Notes: generated from the letters alone by a model not told the origin. Positions 1 through 8,654 are shown, counted from the first letter of the stretch. The stretch is DNA of 46,538 bases from an uncultured Ilumatobacter sp. (GCA_937905835.1 CALCXK010000047.1:1-46538), one strand, 5' to 3'. Translations and numbers: made by a program.

Positions 1-3
1 CTC

Positions 4-44
4 AAAAAACGCACCACCCGGATGTTGCCGGTGGTGCGTTTTTT
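4..44. terminator. Strong bidirectional intrinsic terminator
   Basis: A perfect 15-bp inverted repeat (arms 4-18 and 30-44) encloses an 11-nt loop. The left arm starts with six A and the right arm ends with six T, so the structure can stop transcription from either side. It probably ends a gene lying left of the window and insulates the TPR gene that follows. This is the clearest intrinsic terminator in the window. Confidence 0.88.
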
Positions 45-218
45 ACGTTTTCACCCCAACAATCACACAGACCCTGTCGCAATGATGTGCTTTCCCACCA
101 CCGTGTAGCGCGCACCCACCTCACGCCAACCACGCTGTGTCGAGATCACCGGCGCTCAGGCCCAGCGGGCCGGCGTCGATTCACCGCACACGCCGAGACG
201 CTTCGCCAAGTGGTGGCG

Positions 219-224
219 TAGCAT
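219..224 (+). promoter_or_regulatory. -10-like hexamer TAGCAT, leaderless start of the TPR gene
   Basis: TAGCAT ends 8 nt before the ATG at 233. A start point 7-9 nt downstream would fall on the start codon, which implies a leaderless mRNA. I see no Shine-Dalgarno sequence and no convincing -35. Confidence 0.4.
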
Positions 225-232
225 TGCGGGCT

Positions 233-1285
233 ATGCCTGGCGACCGATCATCTTCATCTCCTCGCCGCGACGATCGGTCTGGCGGCGGGCGGTCCGGCGG
301 TGGCCGTGATGGCGGCGGCCGGGCCGGAAGATCTTCTGGCCGTGACAGCGCCGGCCGTTCCGGAGACAGCCGAGACGGCAATCGCAACGAGCGTCGAGGA
401 GGCACAGGTGGTCGTGACGATCGTTCGAAGAAAGACCGTCCACCACTGACTGAAGCCGATCGGCGTTCGATGGACGTCAAGCGTCGGCGCGGTCCAAAGC
501 CCGAACCCGATCGTGAGGCGGAAAAGGAGCGCGAACGCGAAAAGATCGAAGCTCGGACCACCGAACAGTGGATCGACGAAGGCTCTGTCCGTGATTCTGC
601 TCGTGCAGCCGCGGCACGCGCCTCTGCCCAACCCATTGAACGCCGAGAGGTCGGTGAACTCGATCCCGAGGTCGCTGCTCAGTTACACGACGCACTCGGG
701 GCGCAACGTGGCGCCCGTTTGGCAGAACGTCTGGCACAGGCGAGCGAGGCCCTTGACCGCGAACGCTTCGACGAGGCGAAACGGATTGCTGCTGCTATTG
801 CCAAAGAAGCGCCAACGATTGCTAGTGCGCACGAAGTCGCAGGCTTAGCCAACTACCGACTGGGTCGGTACAAGCCTGCTGCAGCGTCACTCGAGATCTC
901 GAACGACCTGCACGAGAATCCGGAAATACTGCCGGCGCTCGCCGATTGCTACCGCGCCCTCGAGCGCTGGTCAGCGGTCGAACGCATTTGGTTGCAAATC
1001 CGCGAGTCGTCACCCGCTCACCACATCCTCGCCGAAGGCCGGATTGTGGCTGCAGGAGCGTTGGCTGACCGAGGCGATCTCGCTGGGGCCATTGAGTTGA
1101 TGCTGCCCGCGACAAAAAACACTAAGTCAGTGAAGGATCATCATCTTCGTCAGTGGTACGTGCTTGCCGACTTCTATGACCGCCTCGGCGATCCGCTTAA
1201 GGCGCGCCGCTGGTTCGGCATGATTGCCGAACATGACCGCGACTACTACGACATTCAGACGCGGCTTCGTCACATCGGCCGCTGA
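233..1285 (+). CDS. TPR-repeat protein with an Arg/Gly/Ser-rich disordered N-terminus
   Basis: This is a 350-aa protein in two parts. Residues 1 to about 140 are low-complexity: Gly-Gly-Arg, Asp-Arg and Ser repeats, then a Lys/Arg/Glu-rich charged stretch. The remainder is Ala-rich and helical with TPR-like periodicity (for example RFDEAKRIAAAIAKEAP and YRLGRYKPAAASLEIS), ending in a typical TPR-tail segment. The reading frame opens at a GTG at 137, but the ATG at 233 is preferred because a -10-like TAGCAT lies 8 nt upstream. Basic RGG-like tails often bind RNA, so an RNA-linked scaffold is possible but unproven. It reads toward the Nudix gene. Function unknown. Confidence 0.75.
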   Translation: MPGDRSSSSPRRDDRSGGGRSGGGRDGGGRAGRSSGRDSAGRSGDSRDGNRNERRGGTGGRDDRSKKDRPPLTEADRRSMDVKRRRGPKPEPDREAEKEREREKIEARTTEQWIDEGSVRDSARAAAARASAQPIERREVGELDPEVAAQLHDALGAQRGARLAERLAQASEALDRERFDEAKRIAAAIAKEAPTIASAHEVAGLANYRLGRYKPAAASLEISNDLHENPEILPALADCYRALERWSAVERIWLQIRESSPAHHILAEGRIVAAGALADRGDLAGAIELMLPATKNTKSVKDHHLRQWYVLADFYDRLGDPLKARRWFGMIAEHDRDYYDIQTRLRHIGR

Positions 1286-1334
1286 GTCTGGTGGGCAACC
1301 CCGATGATGGGTCACGCCGGTCTCCGGTGAACGG

Positions 1335-1340
1335 TACGAT
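1335..1340 (+). promoter_or_regulatory. -10-like hexamer TACGAT, leaderless start of the Nudix gene
   Basis: TACGAT ends 8 nt before the ATG at 1349, with no ribosome-binding site between them. The spacing matches the other leaderless candidates in this window. Confidence 0.4.
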
Positions 1341-1348
1341 CGGCGTTG

Positions 1349-1786
1349 ATGGCGAGTTTGCATTTTCGCGCTGGAACCGTCGCCGTGGTGCGGGACTCCA
1401 AAGGAAGAGTTCTTGCCTTTGAACGTTCTGACCACAAAGGAGAATGGCAACTTCCTCAAGGTGGGATCGATGAGGGTGAAGATCCTGTCGAAGGCGTTTG
1501 GCGTGAACTCGAAGAAGAGACCGGGCTGTCGTCGAACCAGGTACGCCTCGTCGACGAGTATCCCGAGTGGACCATCTACGAGTGGCCCGAGGGTGTCAAG
1601 AAAGGTGGCCATCGTCTGGGCCAGGCGCAACGTTGGTTCTTCTTCCAGATCAATGATGACGCCACCGAACCGAAGCTTGACGGCGTTGAGTTTGTTGATT
1701 GGAAATGGGTGCAGATCGACTGGTTGATCGAACAGATCGTTGACTTCCGCAAGGCGTCATATCTCCGAGTACTCGGCACATCGTGA
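1349..1786 (+). CDS. Nudix hydrolase, RppH/diadenosine-polyphosphatase type
   Basis: The 145-aa protein carries a complete Nudix box: G38, E44, then RELEEETGL at 52-60, matching GX5EX7REUXEEXGU. The preceding WQLPQGGID is the signature of the RppH and Ap4A-hydrolase branch, which removes pyrophosphate from 5'-triphosphate RNA or cleaves dinucleoside polyphosphates. The later WVQIDWLIEQIVDFRKASY also fits that branch. The ATG at 1349 is chosen over the adjacent TTG. The stop overlaps the rarA GTG start by 4 nt, so the two are probably translationally coupled. Substrate cannot be decided from sequence. Confidence 0.9.
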   Translation: MASLHFRAGTVAVVRDSKGRVLAFERSDHKGEWQLPQGGIDEGEDPVEGVWRELEEETGLSSNQVRLVDEYPEWTIYEWPEGVKKGGHRLGQAQRWFFFQINDDATEPKLDGVEFVDWKWVQIDWLIEQIVDFRKASYLRVLGTS

Positions 1787-3072
1787 CCGACAACCTGTTC
1801 GCTGCAGCAGCCGATGAGACTCGGCGGGCTCGTGCTCCGCTGGCGGCGCGGCTCCGGCCGCGAACTCTTGACGATGTTGTCGGGCAGGAACATCTGGTGG
1901 GGCCCGGGCGACCGCTGCGAGTGCTGGTCGAAAGCGATCGGTTAAGTTCGGCGATTCTGTGGGGTCCGCCAGGAACGGGAAAAACATCGCTTGCTCTGGC
2001 AGTTGCCGGGTCCACTGACCGGGCATTTGAACAAATGTCGGCGGTCACCGCTGGGGTCAAGGACGTCCGTGAAACAATCGAACGGGCGAAGCAACGTCTG
2101 GGCGAGCGGGGGCAGGGCACGATCCTTTTCCTCGACGAGATCCATCGCTTCTCGAAATCGCAGCAGGACGCTCTGCTCCCGGCAGTCGAAGACGGCACAT
2201 TGACACTGATCGGCGCGACGACAGAAAACCCGTTCTTCGAAGTGAACGCACCGCTGCGCAGCCGTTCGACCCTGTTCCGTCTTGAGCCGCTCGATCGAAG
2301 CGCCATCGAACAACTCGTCGCACGCGGATTGCAAGCCGAGGCCGTGACCGCCGACCCAGAAGCCACGCAACTACTGGTCGACCGATCCGGCGGCGATGGC
2401 CGCCAGGTGCTCACGTCACTCGACGTGGCGTGCGCGTTGTCGAACTACACACATGTCGAACTCGAACATGTCGAAGCTGCGCTCGGCACGAGTGCGCTGC
2501 GTTATGGACAGGACGATCACTACGACGTGGTCAGTGCGTTCATTAAGTCGATGCGGGGGAGCGACGCCGACGCAGCGGTGTATTGGCTGGCGCGGATGCT
2601 CGAAGCAGGTGAAGACGCCCGTTTCATCGCCCGTCGCATGGTGATCTTCGCGAGCGAGGACATCGGCCTTGCCGACAGTCGTGGTCTCGGAGTCGCAGTT
2701 GCAGCTGCGCATGCGCTCGAACATGTCGGGCTCCCCGAAGCCCAACTCAACTTGGCGCAGGCAGCGATCTATCTGGCGACGGCTCCCAAAAGCAATCGTG
2801 CTGCGTTGGCAATCTGGAATGCACGGGCCGCGGTCAGAGACGGCGCAGTTGGTGAGGTGCCGGCTCATCTTCGAGATGGGCATTATCAGGGCGCCGCTGA
2901 ACTCGGCCATGGTGTCGGCTACCGGTATCCTCATGACGATCCGAATGGATGGGTCGACCAGCAGTATTTGCCCGAGTCGCTGGACGGCCGCCACTGGTAC
3001 GAGCCGAGCGAACACGGCGACGAGGGGAAGATCGCAATGCGCAAGAATCAACGGTCGAAGGAACAGCTATGA
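1783..3072 (+). CDS. rarA: Replication-associated recombination protein A (AAA ATPase)
   Basis: The 429-aa protein is full length for RarA/MgsA, the bacterial WRNIP1 homologue acting at stalled replication forks. Walker A is GPPGTGKT at residues 61-68 and Walker B is DEIH at 118-121. The sensor 1 region reads GATTENPFFEVN, followed by an arginine-finger segment. The C-terminal oligomerisation part contains the family hallmarks KSMRGSDADAAVYWLARM and ASEDIGLAD. It starts with GTG inside the end of the Nudix gene, and its TGA overlaps the ATG of the next gene. In many actinobacteria rarA is followed by the same two small proteins seen here. Confidence 0.96.
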   Translation: MTDNLFAAAADETRRARAPLAARLRPRTLDDVVGQEHLVGPGRPLRVLVESDRLSSAILWGPPGTGKTSLALAVAGSTDRAFEQMSAVTAGVKDVRETIERAKQRLGERGQGTILFLDEIHRFSKSQQDALLPAVEDGTLTLIGATTENPFFEVNAPLRSRSTLFRLEPLDRSAIEQLVARGLQAEAVTADPEATQLLVDRSGGDGRQVLTSLDVACALSNYTHVELEHVEAALGTSALRYGQDDHYDVVSAFIKSMRGSDADAAVYWLARMLEAGEDARFIARRMVIFASEDIGLADSRGLGVAVAAAHALEHVGLPEAQLNLAQAAIYLATAPKSNRAALAIWNARAAVRDGAVGEVPAHLRDGHYQGAAELGHGVGYRYPHDDPNGWVDQQYLPESLDGRHWYEPSEHGDEGKIAMRKNQRSKEQL

Positions 3073-3533
3073 CTGCTGGCGAACTGGTACTCATCGTCCT
3101 GGCGGTGTTGATGATTCTCGGCTTTACCGCCCTGATCGTCGTACTGCTCCGTGTGCTTGACACCCTCCGCTCGCTGCGCAGCGAAGTGACCGAACTGCGT
3201 GACGAAACCCGACCGCTACTCGCTGACCTCCGGCACACCACCAACGAAGCGCGGTCGACCGTTGACGAAGCGCGCCACGACCTCGAACGGTTCGACAGGG
3301 TCCTCGGTTCTGCCGAGGCGATTGGTGATGCAATTGGCGGTCGGGTCACCAAGACGGCGTTCTCGTCGCCGGTGATCAAAGCTGCAGGTTTCGCCAAGGG
3401 GATATCTCGCGTGTGGCTGAGGCTCCGTGGGGGCCCGGCTCCACGGTCGATTGCCGCGGTCGAGGCGCACGTGATCAATGGCCGAAATCGACCGGGGATT
3501 GAGCCGGCGCAGCGCAGGAGGAAACGGGCATGA
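3069..3533 (+). CDS. Small membrane protein, DUF948-like
   Basis: The 154-aa protein starts at the ATG overlapping the rarA stop (ATGA). Residues about 5-28 form one hydrophobic membrane helix. Next comes a heptad-like charged stretch (LRSLRSEVTELRDETRPLLADLRHT and on) that should form a coiled coil on the cytoplasmic side. The C-terminus is basic (QRRRKRA). This layout matches the DUF948-type proteins encoded after rarA in actinobacteria, whose biochemical role is not established. Its end overlaps the next start by 4 nt. Confidence 0.8.
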   Translation: MTAGELVLIVLAVLMILGFTALIVVLLRVLDTLRSLRSEVTELRDETRPLLADLRHTTNEARSTVDEARHDLERFDRVLGSAEAIGDAIGGRVTKTAFSSPVIKAAGFAKGISRVWLRLRGGPAPRSIAAVEAHVINGRNRPGIEPAQRRRKRA

Positions 3534-3868
3534 TGAAGCGAGTTACGTGGTTCGCCGGAGGGTTGGCCGCTGGCATGGCTGGCGCCGGATACGCCAAGAA
3601 GAAGGTCAAGGAAGCCGCGTCGAACGTCGCTCCAGTTCACGTCGTGAAGTCCGCAGTCTCCAAGGTCCGAGCCAAGGGCCGAGACGTCGCCGATGCACTC
3701 CGTGAGGGTCGGGTGGTGGCGTCACAGCACGAAGACGAGTTACGAGCAAGGCGCGAGGGCCGCCTTGAGTCGCTCGAAGATCACGTCGAACCCGGCGACA
3801 GGGTGTTCGTCGACGGCGAGGTGGTCGACAGCGGGCGCGTGATCGTGATGCGTCAACCGCGGAACTGA
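3530..3868 (+). CDS. Small conserved protein, DUF6167-like, with an N-terminal membrane segment
   Basis: The 112-aa protein starts at 3530 (ATG overlapping the previous stop), preceded at 3516-3521 by a strong AGGAGG site with 8-nt spacing; an ATG at 3533 is the alternative. The N-terminus (KRVTWFAGGLAAGMAGAGYAKKKVK) is a short hydrophobic Gly/Ala helix with basic flanks, as in the DUF6167-type proteins found after rarA. The C-terminal part is charged and unassigned. In many actinobacteria alaS follows here; in this window a flavin oxidase subunit follows instead. Confidence 0.75.
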   Translation: MMKRVTWFAGGLAAGMAGAGYAKKKVKEAASNVAPVHVVKSAVSKVRAKGRDVADALREGRVVASQHEDELRARREGRLESLEDHVEPGDRVFVDGEVVDSGRVIVMRQPRN

Positions 3869-3870
3869 CC

Positions 3871-5328
3871 GTGCCACTCGACGAAATCTACACAGGCCAC
3901 GACGTCGACCTCATCCCTGTCGCTGCCCGACTCCGTGCCGCTCTCCGGCCGGATCAGGTTCGTGACGGTGCGACCGAAACACATTTGTATCGGCGCGATG
4001 CGTCGACCATGGCGGGCAAAGCAGGAGTTGTCTGCTTCGCTGAATCGTCCGCTGACGTTCAGGCAATCGTCAAGATTGCTGCCGAGTTCGGGGTTCCGTT
4101 CGTGGCGCGTGGCTCGGGAACCGGTCTTGCCGGTGGCGCAGTTCCGCCTCCCGGAGCGATCGTCATTTCGACGACGAAGATGAACAAGATCCTCTCGGTC
4201 GATCCGATCAGTCGGATGGCGTGGGTTGAGCCGGGCGTACTTAACCTTGATCTGTCGAAACAGATCGCTCGCCTCGGCGTGCACTTCGCACCCGATCCGA
4301 GTAGCCAGCAGACGTGTTCGATCGGCGGTAACGTCGCCAACAACTCAGGTGGGCCGCACTGTCTCGCCGACGGCGTCACGAATGCTCACATCCACGGGAT
4401 GGAAGTGGTGCTGCCCGACGGGTCGATCACGATCCTTGGCGGTGAAGAGCCTGAGCCTGACGGCTTCGACCTGCGGGGTGTCTTCGTTGGCAGCGAAGGG
4501 ATGTTTGGAGTGGCCACCAAGGTCTGTGTCCGTCTGATGCAAAACCCACCCGATGTGGCGACCATCCTCATGGACTTCGCCTCGGTGTCTGACGGCGCCG
4601 ACTTAGTCAGTGACATCATCGCGGCGGGCATCGTGCCGGCTGCTGTCGAGATGATGGATCAGCTTTGCCTGATTGCTGTCGAAGCGTTCATCCACGCCGG
4701 GTTACCCGTCGAGCAGGCCGCAGCGCTCCTGATTGAGGTCGTCGGACCACCCGCTGGCGTGGCTGCTGACGTGGCGCTGATTTCCGAACTCGCAACGGCC
4801 CGGAACGTGGGTGGTGTGCGGATTGCTGCCGACGAAGCCGAACGAGCGCTGCTCTGGAAGGGTCGCAAATCAGCGTTCGGTGCAATCGCGAACATCAAGC
4901 CCGACTATTACCTGCATGACACCGTGGTGCCGCGGAATAAGTTGTCGGGCGTGCTCGACCAGATCTACGCGATAGTCGAAGAGCACGATCTGCAAGTGCT
5001 CAACGTGTTCCACGCCGGTGATGGCAACCTGCACCCACTGCTGGTGTTCGATGGCAAAGAGCCCGGCATTTACGAACGTGTGCATGCAGCCGGTAGGGCG
5101 ATCGTCAAAGCATCTGTCGATGCCGGTGGGGTGCTGAGCGGGGAGCATGGCATCGGCCTCGAAAAGCGCGATCTGATGCCCCTCATGTTCTCCGAGATCG
5201 ATCTGGCTGCGCAAGCCGACCTGCGCCGGGCGTTCGACCCGCAGATGCTGTCCAACCCCGACAAGGTCTTGCCGAGCCCGGCGACGTGCGGCGAGGTCCA
5301 TCGAGCCCCGGAGGGCGCATGGATCTGA
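3871..5328 (+). CDS. glcD: FAD-linked oxidase, glycolate oxidase GlcD-like subunit
   Basis: This 485-aa protein of the vanillyl-alcohol-oxidase flavoprotein fold oxidises a 2-hydroxy acid such as glycolate or D-lactate. An N-terminal FAD-binding part (VPFVARGSGTGLAGGAVPP, then CSIGGNVANNSGGPHC) is followed by the FAD-oxidase C-terminal domain, with HAGDGNLHPLL and GEHGIGLEKRDLM near the end. The GTG start at 3871 lies 2 nt after the preceding stop. The glcE-like gene overlaps its 3' end by 10 nt and glcF lies about 3.3 kb downstream, so a GlcDEF-type complex is likely. The exact 2-hydroxy acid cannot be told from sequence. Confidence 0.88.
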   Translation: MPLDEIYTGHDVDLIPVAARLRAALRPDQVRDGATETHLYRRDASTMAGKAGVVCFAESSADVQAIVKIAAEFGVPFVARGSGTGLAGGAVPPPGAIVISTTKMNKILSVDPISRMAWVEPGVLNLDLSKQIARLGVHFAPDPSSQQTCSIGGNVANNSGGPHCLADGVTNAHIHGMEVVLPDGSITILGGEEPEPDGFDLRGVFVGSEGMFGVATKVCVRLMQNPPDVATILMDFASVSDGADLVSDIIAAGIVPAAVEMMDQLCLIAVEAFIHAGLPVEQAAALLIEVVGPPAGVAADVALISELATARNVGGVRIAADEAERALLWKGRKSAFGAIANIKPDYYLHDTVVPRNKLSGVLDQIYAIVEEHDLQVLNVFHAGDGNLHPLLVFDGKEPGIYERVHAAGRAIVKASVDAGGVLSGEHGIGLEKRDLMPLMFSEIDLAAQADLRRAFDPQMLSNPDKVLPSPATCGEVHRAPEGAWI

Positions 5329-6203
5329 CCGTCGACGACTTCGCTGCGCAGATCGGCAGCACTGAGCCAGTCGCGGTTGTTGGTCTTGGAACGCGAGCTA
5401 CGCCGCCTGTCGGCGTTACCCACGTCAACGCTCCGGTTGGAATTGACTGGATCCAGCCAGCCGAGATGACGATCCAGTGCGGTGCTGGCACGCCGGTCGA
5501 CGACGTTGCGGCGGCGCTCGCCGAGTACCGCCAGCAGATTTCCTTCCCTCCCGGCGGCACCATCGGCGGCGCGCTGGCTGTGGGCCAGAGCAGCATCCGC
5601 CGACTGGCATACGGAGCTCTGCGCGACGCCATACTCCAAACGCACTACGTGGGATCGACTGGCAAGGTGGTGAAAGCCGGTGGGCCGACCGTCAAGAATG
5701 TCAGCGGCTTCGATCTGTGCCGGCTGATGGTCGGCGCGCGTGGAACGCTCGGCTTTCTGGGCGACGTCATCTTGAGGACTCGGCCGATCGCGGCCCACGA
5801 GCAATGGTTTACCTCTGACCGTGATCCTTGGAAACTTCTCTCAGGTCTGTTCAGACCGACCTCTGTGCTGTGGAATGGCGCCACCACCTGGGTACTCCTC
5901 GAGGGCCACGAGGGCGATGTCACCCAAATGGCCGAGACATTCGGTTTACAGCCGGTTGATCGGGCACCGACCCTGCCCTCAGGTGGTCGCTGGTCGATGG
6001 CGCCGTCCGAATTGGAGTCGCTGCGGGTCGCTCCGCCTGGGTCGTTCGTGGCCGAGATCGGTGTAGGAGTCGTGCATCACACCCGGCCGCGACCGGCGCG
6101 TCAAGTCGATTCGGTCCAGGCGCAATTACACGCTCGCATCAAGGCTGAGTTCGACCCAACGGGTCGACTCAACCCTGGTATTGACGTGTTGACCGTGAAC
6201 TGA
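5319..6203 (+). CDS. glcE: FAD-binding subunit, glycolate oxidase GlcE-like
   Basis: The 294-aa protein has only one flavin-binding domain (FPPGGTIGGALAVG, then GPTVKNVSGFDLCRLMVGARGTLGF), as GlcE does compared with GlcD. The end (FDPTGRLNPGI) is the usual terminal motif. The ATG at 5319 is chosen over an upstream in-frame start because a purine-rich GGAGGGCG site lies at 5310-5317, although spacing to the ATG is tight. It overlaps glcD by 10 nt, consistent with coupled synthesis of two partners. Confidence 0.85.
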   Translation: MDLTVDDFAAQIGSTEPVAVVGLGTRATPPVGVTHVNAPVGIDWIQPAEMTIQCGAGTPVDDVAAALAEYRQQISFPPGGTIGGALAVGQSSIRRLAYGALRDAILQTHYVGSTGKVVKAGGPTVKNVSGFDLCRLMVGARGTLGFLGDVILRTRPIAAHEQWFTSDRDPWKLLSGLFRPTSVLWNGATTWVLLEGHEGDVTQMAETFGLQPVDRAPTLPSGGRWSMAPSELESLRVAPPGSFVAEIGVGVVHHTRPRPARQVDSVQAQLHARIKAEFDPTGRLNPGIDVLTVN

Positions 6204-6209
6204 CCGGAC

Positions 6210-7094
6210 ATGCGTCCGTTCGTTGACCGGCCGATCACCGACGTCGCAGCTGCGAACAACCTCGCTGTCGAGGCTGCTGCGCACTGGGAACTTCCCGAAC
6301 CGGTACTGCTCCGAACGGGTATGAACGCGATCTACCGGTCGGGTGACGTGGTGCTCCGGATCAGCGAGCCGAGTGCGCCAGCCGGCGCGTCATTGCAACT
6401 TGCCGAGCGGTTGCTCGAAGCCGGGCTTCGAGTCACGCGACCGGTCAGAAGCGACACGTTTGGCCGTACCGGCCTCCACGCAACGGCGTGGGAGTACATC
6501 CGGGCGACGGGTGAACCCATCGACTGGCAAACCGTCGGTGCGATGGTTCGGACGGTACATACCCTCGATCCGAACAATCTTCCGAGCGAGTACCCGCTGC
6601 CGCGGCCTGTTGATTTTCCTTGGTGGGACTTCGACACGCTCTTCGCTCAAATTGGGGACGAGTTGGATGACGAAGCCAAACGCGGCATCGAGCAAGCGGT
6701 CGAGCGTTGGCCCGACTGGACCGATCAGGCCGGCGCAGTGGTGTGCCACGGCGACGTGCATCCCGGCAATGTGATGATGGCTGCCGATGGCCCGGTCCTG
6801 ATCGACTGGGACCTGATGTGCCTGGCCCCTCCTGGGTGGGATCATGCGCCGCTGATGACCTTGACCGAGCGGTGGGGCGGTGAGCCTGGTGTGTACAAGG
6901 CGTACGCCGATGGGTATGGAGCGTCGCTCCGTACTCAACCATCCGCCGAAGCCTTCGCCGAACTTCGATTGGTTGCGGCCACGCTGATGCGGGTCCGTGC
7001 AGGTATGCGGAACGAGGATGCGATACCCGAAGCCCAGCGTCGATTGGCCTACTGGCGTGGCGAATCAGATGCACCGGCGTGGCAAGCGCAGTAG
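6210..7094 (+). CDS. Aminoglycoside-phosphotransferase-fold (APH) kinase
   Basis: The 294-aa protein has the APH/choline-kinase catalytic loop HGDVHPGN at residues 180-187, followed by the metal-binding LIDWDLM. The N-lobe is short (VLRISEPSAP). The family includes antibiotic kinases but most chromosomal members phosphorylate metabolites or have no known substrate, so resistance should not be assumed. It begins 6 nt after glcE and is probably in the same transcript. The ATG is the first in the frame after the glcE stop. Confidence 0.82.
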   Translation: MRPFVDRPITDVAAANNLAVEAAAHWELPEPVLLRTGMNAIYRSGDVVLRISEPSAPAGASLQLAERLLEAGLRVTRPVRSDTFGRTGLHATAWEYIRATGEPIDWQTVGAMVRTVHTLDPNNLPSEYPLPRPVDFPWWDFDTLFAQIGDELDDEAKRGIEQAVERWPDWTDQAGAVVCHGDVHPGNVMMAADGPVLIDWDLMCLAPPGWDHAPLMTLTERWGGEPGVYKAYADGYGASLRTQPSAEAFAELRLVAATLMRVRAGMRNEDAIPEAQRRLAYWRGESDAPAWQAQ

Positions 7095-7114
7095 CGCACG
7101 GTTGACTTTCGCCG

Positions 7115-7501
7115 GTGCCTCTCGAGATCGCCGGTCCAATTCATTCCCATTTGTATGTCGCTGAATCACCGACTGGTGCTGGCCGCGGCGTTTTTACCGG
7201 ACGGGAAATCTTGACGGGTGAGCTGATTGAGCGCTGTCCGATGTTGATCGTCGGAGGTGACCAGGGGGAGGCTCTGTCGTGGGGTGCCGACGGCTACGTG
7301 TTCGGCTGGGGGGAGTCATCGACGGCGTTGGCGCTCGGCTACGGCTCGCTCTACAACCACCGCTACTCGCCGAATGCTGAGACGCTAGAGACACCGGACG
7401 AACTGGAGATTACCGCGCTCACCGACATCGCCGAGGGCTCCGAGATCTTCATCAACTACATGGGGACGGCCCAAGAGGGCGTCTGGTTCGACATGTTGTA
7501 G
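7115..7501 (+). CDS. Small SET-domain protein
   Basis: This 128-aa protein consists almost entirely of a minimal SET fold: GRGVFTGREILTGELIE (first SET motif), SLYNHRYSPNAE (the NH-S-PN cofactor and substrate motif) and ITALTDIAEGSEIFINYMG (the ELTINY-like motif). SET proteins are typically S-adenosylmethionine-dependent lysine methyltransferases, but there is no post-SET cysteine cluster and the target is unknown. The GTG start at 7115 lies 20 nt after the kinase gene. The 226-bp stretch to the convergent glycosylase gene shows no convincing gene. Confidence 0.78.
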   Translation: MPLEIAGPIHSHLYVAESPTGAGRGVFTGREILTGELIERCPMLIVGGDQGEALSWGADGYVFGWGESSTALALGYGSLYNHRYSPNAETLETPDELEITALTDIAEGSEIFINYMGTAQEGVWFDML

Positions 7502-7727
7502 ATGCCGAGTCGTCGCCTGTTCGGTCAGACCGCGAAGTGGTCGAGCCGCGTTCGAACTCCCGGTCGGGTGCACGGCGGCGAGAGGATGTTTGCTGTCTTG
7601 CCAGTATCCAAGGCTGTTGCCGACTTGTTCTTGCTGATGAATGATGCGGGATCGCCAGGCCACTCTCGCCCAACGTCTGGTGGCGATGGTTCGTTACTCC
7701 ACTTCAGACGAGGGATCGGACTGTCAG

Positions 7728-8525
7728 TCAGCCGGGCTGGCAGATGGGGCAGTGATAGCTGGTGCGGTTCTGGATGTTGAGATGCTGAATTTCGGTACCA
7801 CACCGGAGGCAGTGGCGGCGCTTGTAGGCGTAGGTGGCTTCGCCTCGCTTGATGCGCTTGCCCTGAGGGATGTCAAGTTCTGATCGCTCGACGGTGACGA
7901 TCCGGCCATCTTTGACTCCTTTGCGGAGCATGGCGGTGATCGTTGACCACAGCGCTTCGAGTTCAGCGACGTCCATGGTCGTGCCGCTGCGAAGCGGGTG
8001 AATACCACAGACAAACAAGGCTTCGGCACGGTAGACGTTCCCAACGCCAGCGACAACTGCTTGATCCATCAGGAGGTCGCCGATAGAGCGCTTCGACTTC
8101 TGGATTTTGTCGAACATCTTCTGCTTGTTCTGGTGTGGCTTGATCGGGTCGGGGCCGAGTCGGCCCATGATCTCTTTGCGTACCGATGGGTCGTCGATGG
8201 AGCAGGCTGTTGGCCCGGCGAGGTCGATCGTCGCGGTCTCAGCAACGAGCCGCATGCGGACGGCCCCGCGAGGTTCGGGCCGATTATCGCCCGTGTGGAT
8301 TTTGTACTTGCCGAACAGGCCGAGGTGCACGTGGCCGATATCGCCGGTGTCCCAATGGTAAAAAAGGTGCTTTCCGTGCGGCTCGATCTTCTCGAGTACG
8401 GCACCGTCGACTCGCTCAGCGTCGGCTGAGAATCGGCCCTGGGGGCTCGTCACCTCGATCAGCCGCCCGTTGAGCAGCTTGCCGTGATCCTTGGCGATCT
8501 TGTGGATGGTATGTCCTTCAGGCAT
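7728..8525 (-). CDS. Fpg/Nei-family DNA glycosylase/AP lyase
   Basis: The 265-aa protein begins MPEGHTIH: Pro2 is the catalytic nucleophile and Glu3 the partner acid of this base-excision-repair family. A helix-two-turn-helix segment (GDLLMDQAVVAGVGNVYRAE) and a C-terminal four-cysteine zinc finger (CLRCG, later CPIC) complete it. The sequence resembles actinobacterial Nei-type enzymes, which remove oxidised pyrimidines, more than MutM. The start is fixed by the Pro2 requirement, so longer in-frame extensions are excluded. It is convergent with the SET gene and divergent from glcF. Confidence 0.92.
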   Translation of the reverse strand: MPEGHTIHKIAKDHGKLLNGRLIEVTSPQGRFSADAERVDGAVLEKIEPHGKHLFYHWDTGDIGHVHLGLFGKYKIHTGDNRPEPRGAVRMRLVAETATIDLAGPTACSIDDPSVRKEIMGRLGPDPIKPHQNKQKMFDKIQKSKRSIGDLLMDQAVVAGVGNVYRAEALFVCGIHPLRSGTTMDVAELEALWSTITAMLRKGVKDGRIVTVERSELDIPQGKRIKRGEATYAYKRRHCLRCGTEIQHLNIQNRTSYHCPICQPG

Positions 8526-8533
8526 CGCAACGC

Positions 8534-8539
8534 ACCGTA
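8534..8539 (-). promoter_or_regulatory. -10-like TACGGT, leaderless start of the nei-like gene
   Basis: On the minus strand TACGGT ends 8 nt before the ATG at 8525, with no ribosome-binding site. The same hexamer recurs before glcF, the amidohydrolase, the acyl-CoA ligase and the saccharopine-dehydrogenase-like gene. Confidence 0.4.
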
Positions 8540-8563
8540 GAGCCGTGACGCCCCACCCACCCA

Positions 8564-8615
8564 TGTTTGCGTGACGAAATTGGTGCGCATTCCAACCAAA
8601 ATCGTCACGCAAACA
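8564..8615. repeat. Long inverted repeat, TGTTTG/GTGAC family, copy 1
   Basis: Two 21-nt arms (8564-8584 and 8595-8615) are complementary at 19 of 21 positions around a 10-nt centre. The outer 14 bp, TGTTTGCGTGACGA, match perfectly. It lies in the divergent nei/glcF gap. A diverged copy lies at 32793-32838. There is no T-tract, so a simple intrinsic terminator is unlikely. It may be an operator or an interspersed palindromic element. Confidence 0.8.
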
Positions 8616-8654
8616 GGGTGCGCGGTGAGGCGGGGCATGCCGAGCGGTTGTTGC

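Noticed and set aside
6210..7094. Antibiotic-resistance kinase
   Set aside because: Only the APH fold motif is visible; there are no resistance-specific features and the context is metabolic.
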